Origin: Psychrobacter piscatorii
GTDB lineage: Bacteria; Pseudomonadota; Gammaproteobacteria; Pseudomonadales; Moraxellaceae
Assembly (NCBI RefSeq): GCF_001444505.1
Contig: NZ_LNDJ01000048.1
Location: 1-55,721, forward strand
Length of the DNA stretch: 55,721 nucleotides
Reading direction: 5' to 3'
Under the pieces are notes generated by a model. That model worked only from the letters and a program-made list of their open reading frames with translations, was not told the origin of the DNA and did not search any database. Below are positions 55,274 to 55,721 of this stretch, one piece after another. The number at the start of each line of letters is the position of its first letter. The stretch's first letter is position 1. A program made the position numbers and the translations under genes.

Positions 55274-55721
55274 TCTTTATAAAATCGATACAGCCCATAT
55301 CATGAAACAGTTTAGGTAGATTATTCTCCATCCACCCTTGGCGCAGAAACTTAGCCTGTGCCCACTTTTTCTCGATAGGGTTTAGATCAGGGCTGTACGG
55401 CGGCAGCCAAAGAATACGATGGCCATGCCTATTGAGTAGTTTTTGAATGCGTCTACTTTTATGAAACCGAGCGTTATCCATGACAATCACGCACTTGGTT
55501 TTAAGACTTGGAATAAGTGTGAACTTACACCAGTCATAAAATATATTGCTATTGATGTTCTGCTCAAAGTAATCAAGGGCAAACAGCATCTTTTCATAGA
55601 GAGCTCCGATGACATTCGTTCGTCTCGGAGCTTGCCAGTTGTAGCTATCGATACAGGGTTTACCTATCGGTGCATAGCCATGAGAACGAATGGTTTCAGC
55701 CTCAAAGCCGCTTTCATCCAT
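55269..55721 (-). CDS. IS630-family transposase, C-terminal DDE domain (partial at the window edge)
   Basis: The 150 residues seen form the catalytic domain: first Asp in MDESGF, second in VIVMDNARFH, and the Glu in LPPYSPDLNPIEKKW, the usual DDE set of IS630/Tc1-type transposases. The Met at the edge may be an internal residue, a separate second open frame, or a real start; the helix-turn-helix part would be beyond the window. The domain ends in the family's typical short tail, and the frame is intact, so nothing shows this copy to be dead. Confidence 0.85.
   Translation of the reverse strand: MDESGFEAETIRSHGYAPIGKPCIDSYNWQAPRRTNVIGALYEKMLFALDYFEQNINSNIFYDWCKFTLIPSLKTKCVIVMDNARFHKSRRIQKLLNRHGHRILWLPPYSPDLNPIEKKWAQAKFLRQGWMENNLPKLFHDMGCIDFIKI

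Larger units (their letters stand above)
55257..55721 (-). mobile_element. IS630-type insertion sequence, partial
   Basis: The right edge of the window lies inside this element; only the 3' part of its transposase region and the presumed tip are present. It is placed directly upstream of the saccharopine-dehydrogenase-like gene. Confidence 0.65.

Overview
The window looks like chromosome of a Psychrobacter-like gammaproteobacterium (family Moraxellaceae). The basis is gene order and protein character, not a database search: argH divergent from an algZ-algR-hemC-hemD block as in Pseudomonas and relatives, gltA divergent from sdhCDAB-sucAB-lpd-sucCD, pcnB-folK-panB-panC, ubiG-mupP-SDR, and long AT-rich spacers. 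I see 46 protein-coding genes or gene fragments and no tRNA, rRNA or CRISPR array. Both edges lie inside insertion sequences: an IS256-like zinc-binding transposase at the left and an IS630-type transposase at the right.

Layout. 1-1300: an IS fragment, yggX and a small MITE-like element. 1580-9300: argH (minus) facing the AlgZ/AlgR-type two-component pair, a terminator, then hemC, hemD, a HemX-like membrane protein and a hotdog thioesterase; a second copy of the MITE sits between hemD and hemX and supplies the hemD stop codon. 9400-14100: RibB fused to a GTP-cyclohydrolase-II-like domain that has lost its metal cysteines, RarA, a small HExxH protein and a lipoprotein. 14200-29650: the TCA-cycle block (citrate synthase; succinate dehydrogenase; 2-oxoglutarate dehydrogenase E1, E2, E3; succinyl-CoA synthetase).

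29980-35530: sugar-nucleotide genes galU, pgi, a UDP-glucose-dehydrogenase-like protein without the catalytic residues, and a phosphohexomutase on the opposite strand; together they would link glucose-6-P, fructose-6-P, glucose-1-P and UDP-glucose for surface polysaccharide. 35780-43320: mazG, a ComEA-like helix-hairpin-helix protein, pcnB with a roughly 300-residue basic tail, folK, panB, panC, rapZ and darP/yjgA. 43400-55721: dsbA, ubiG, mupP, an SDR, a DksA-like zinc-finger protein, a CobW-type GTPase, ompR without envZ, tex, a secreted protein with two copies of a 31-residue motif, a saccharopine-dehydrogenase-like protein, and the right-hand IS.

The most unusual signals are: (1) the full-length UDP-glucose-dehydrogenase-like protein with an abolished active site; (2) long imperfect inverted repeats without T tracts in most spacers between same-strand genes, the hemC-hemD example being a 15-bp stem that pairs fully only as plus-strand RNA because of G-U pairs; (3) a MITE family with two copies in opposite orientation, one inserted exactly at a stop codon; (4) the duplicated 31-residue motif in the small secreted protein; and (5) the KRRRRQP repeats in the poly(A) polymerase tail.
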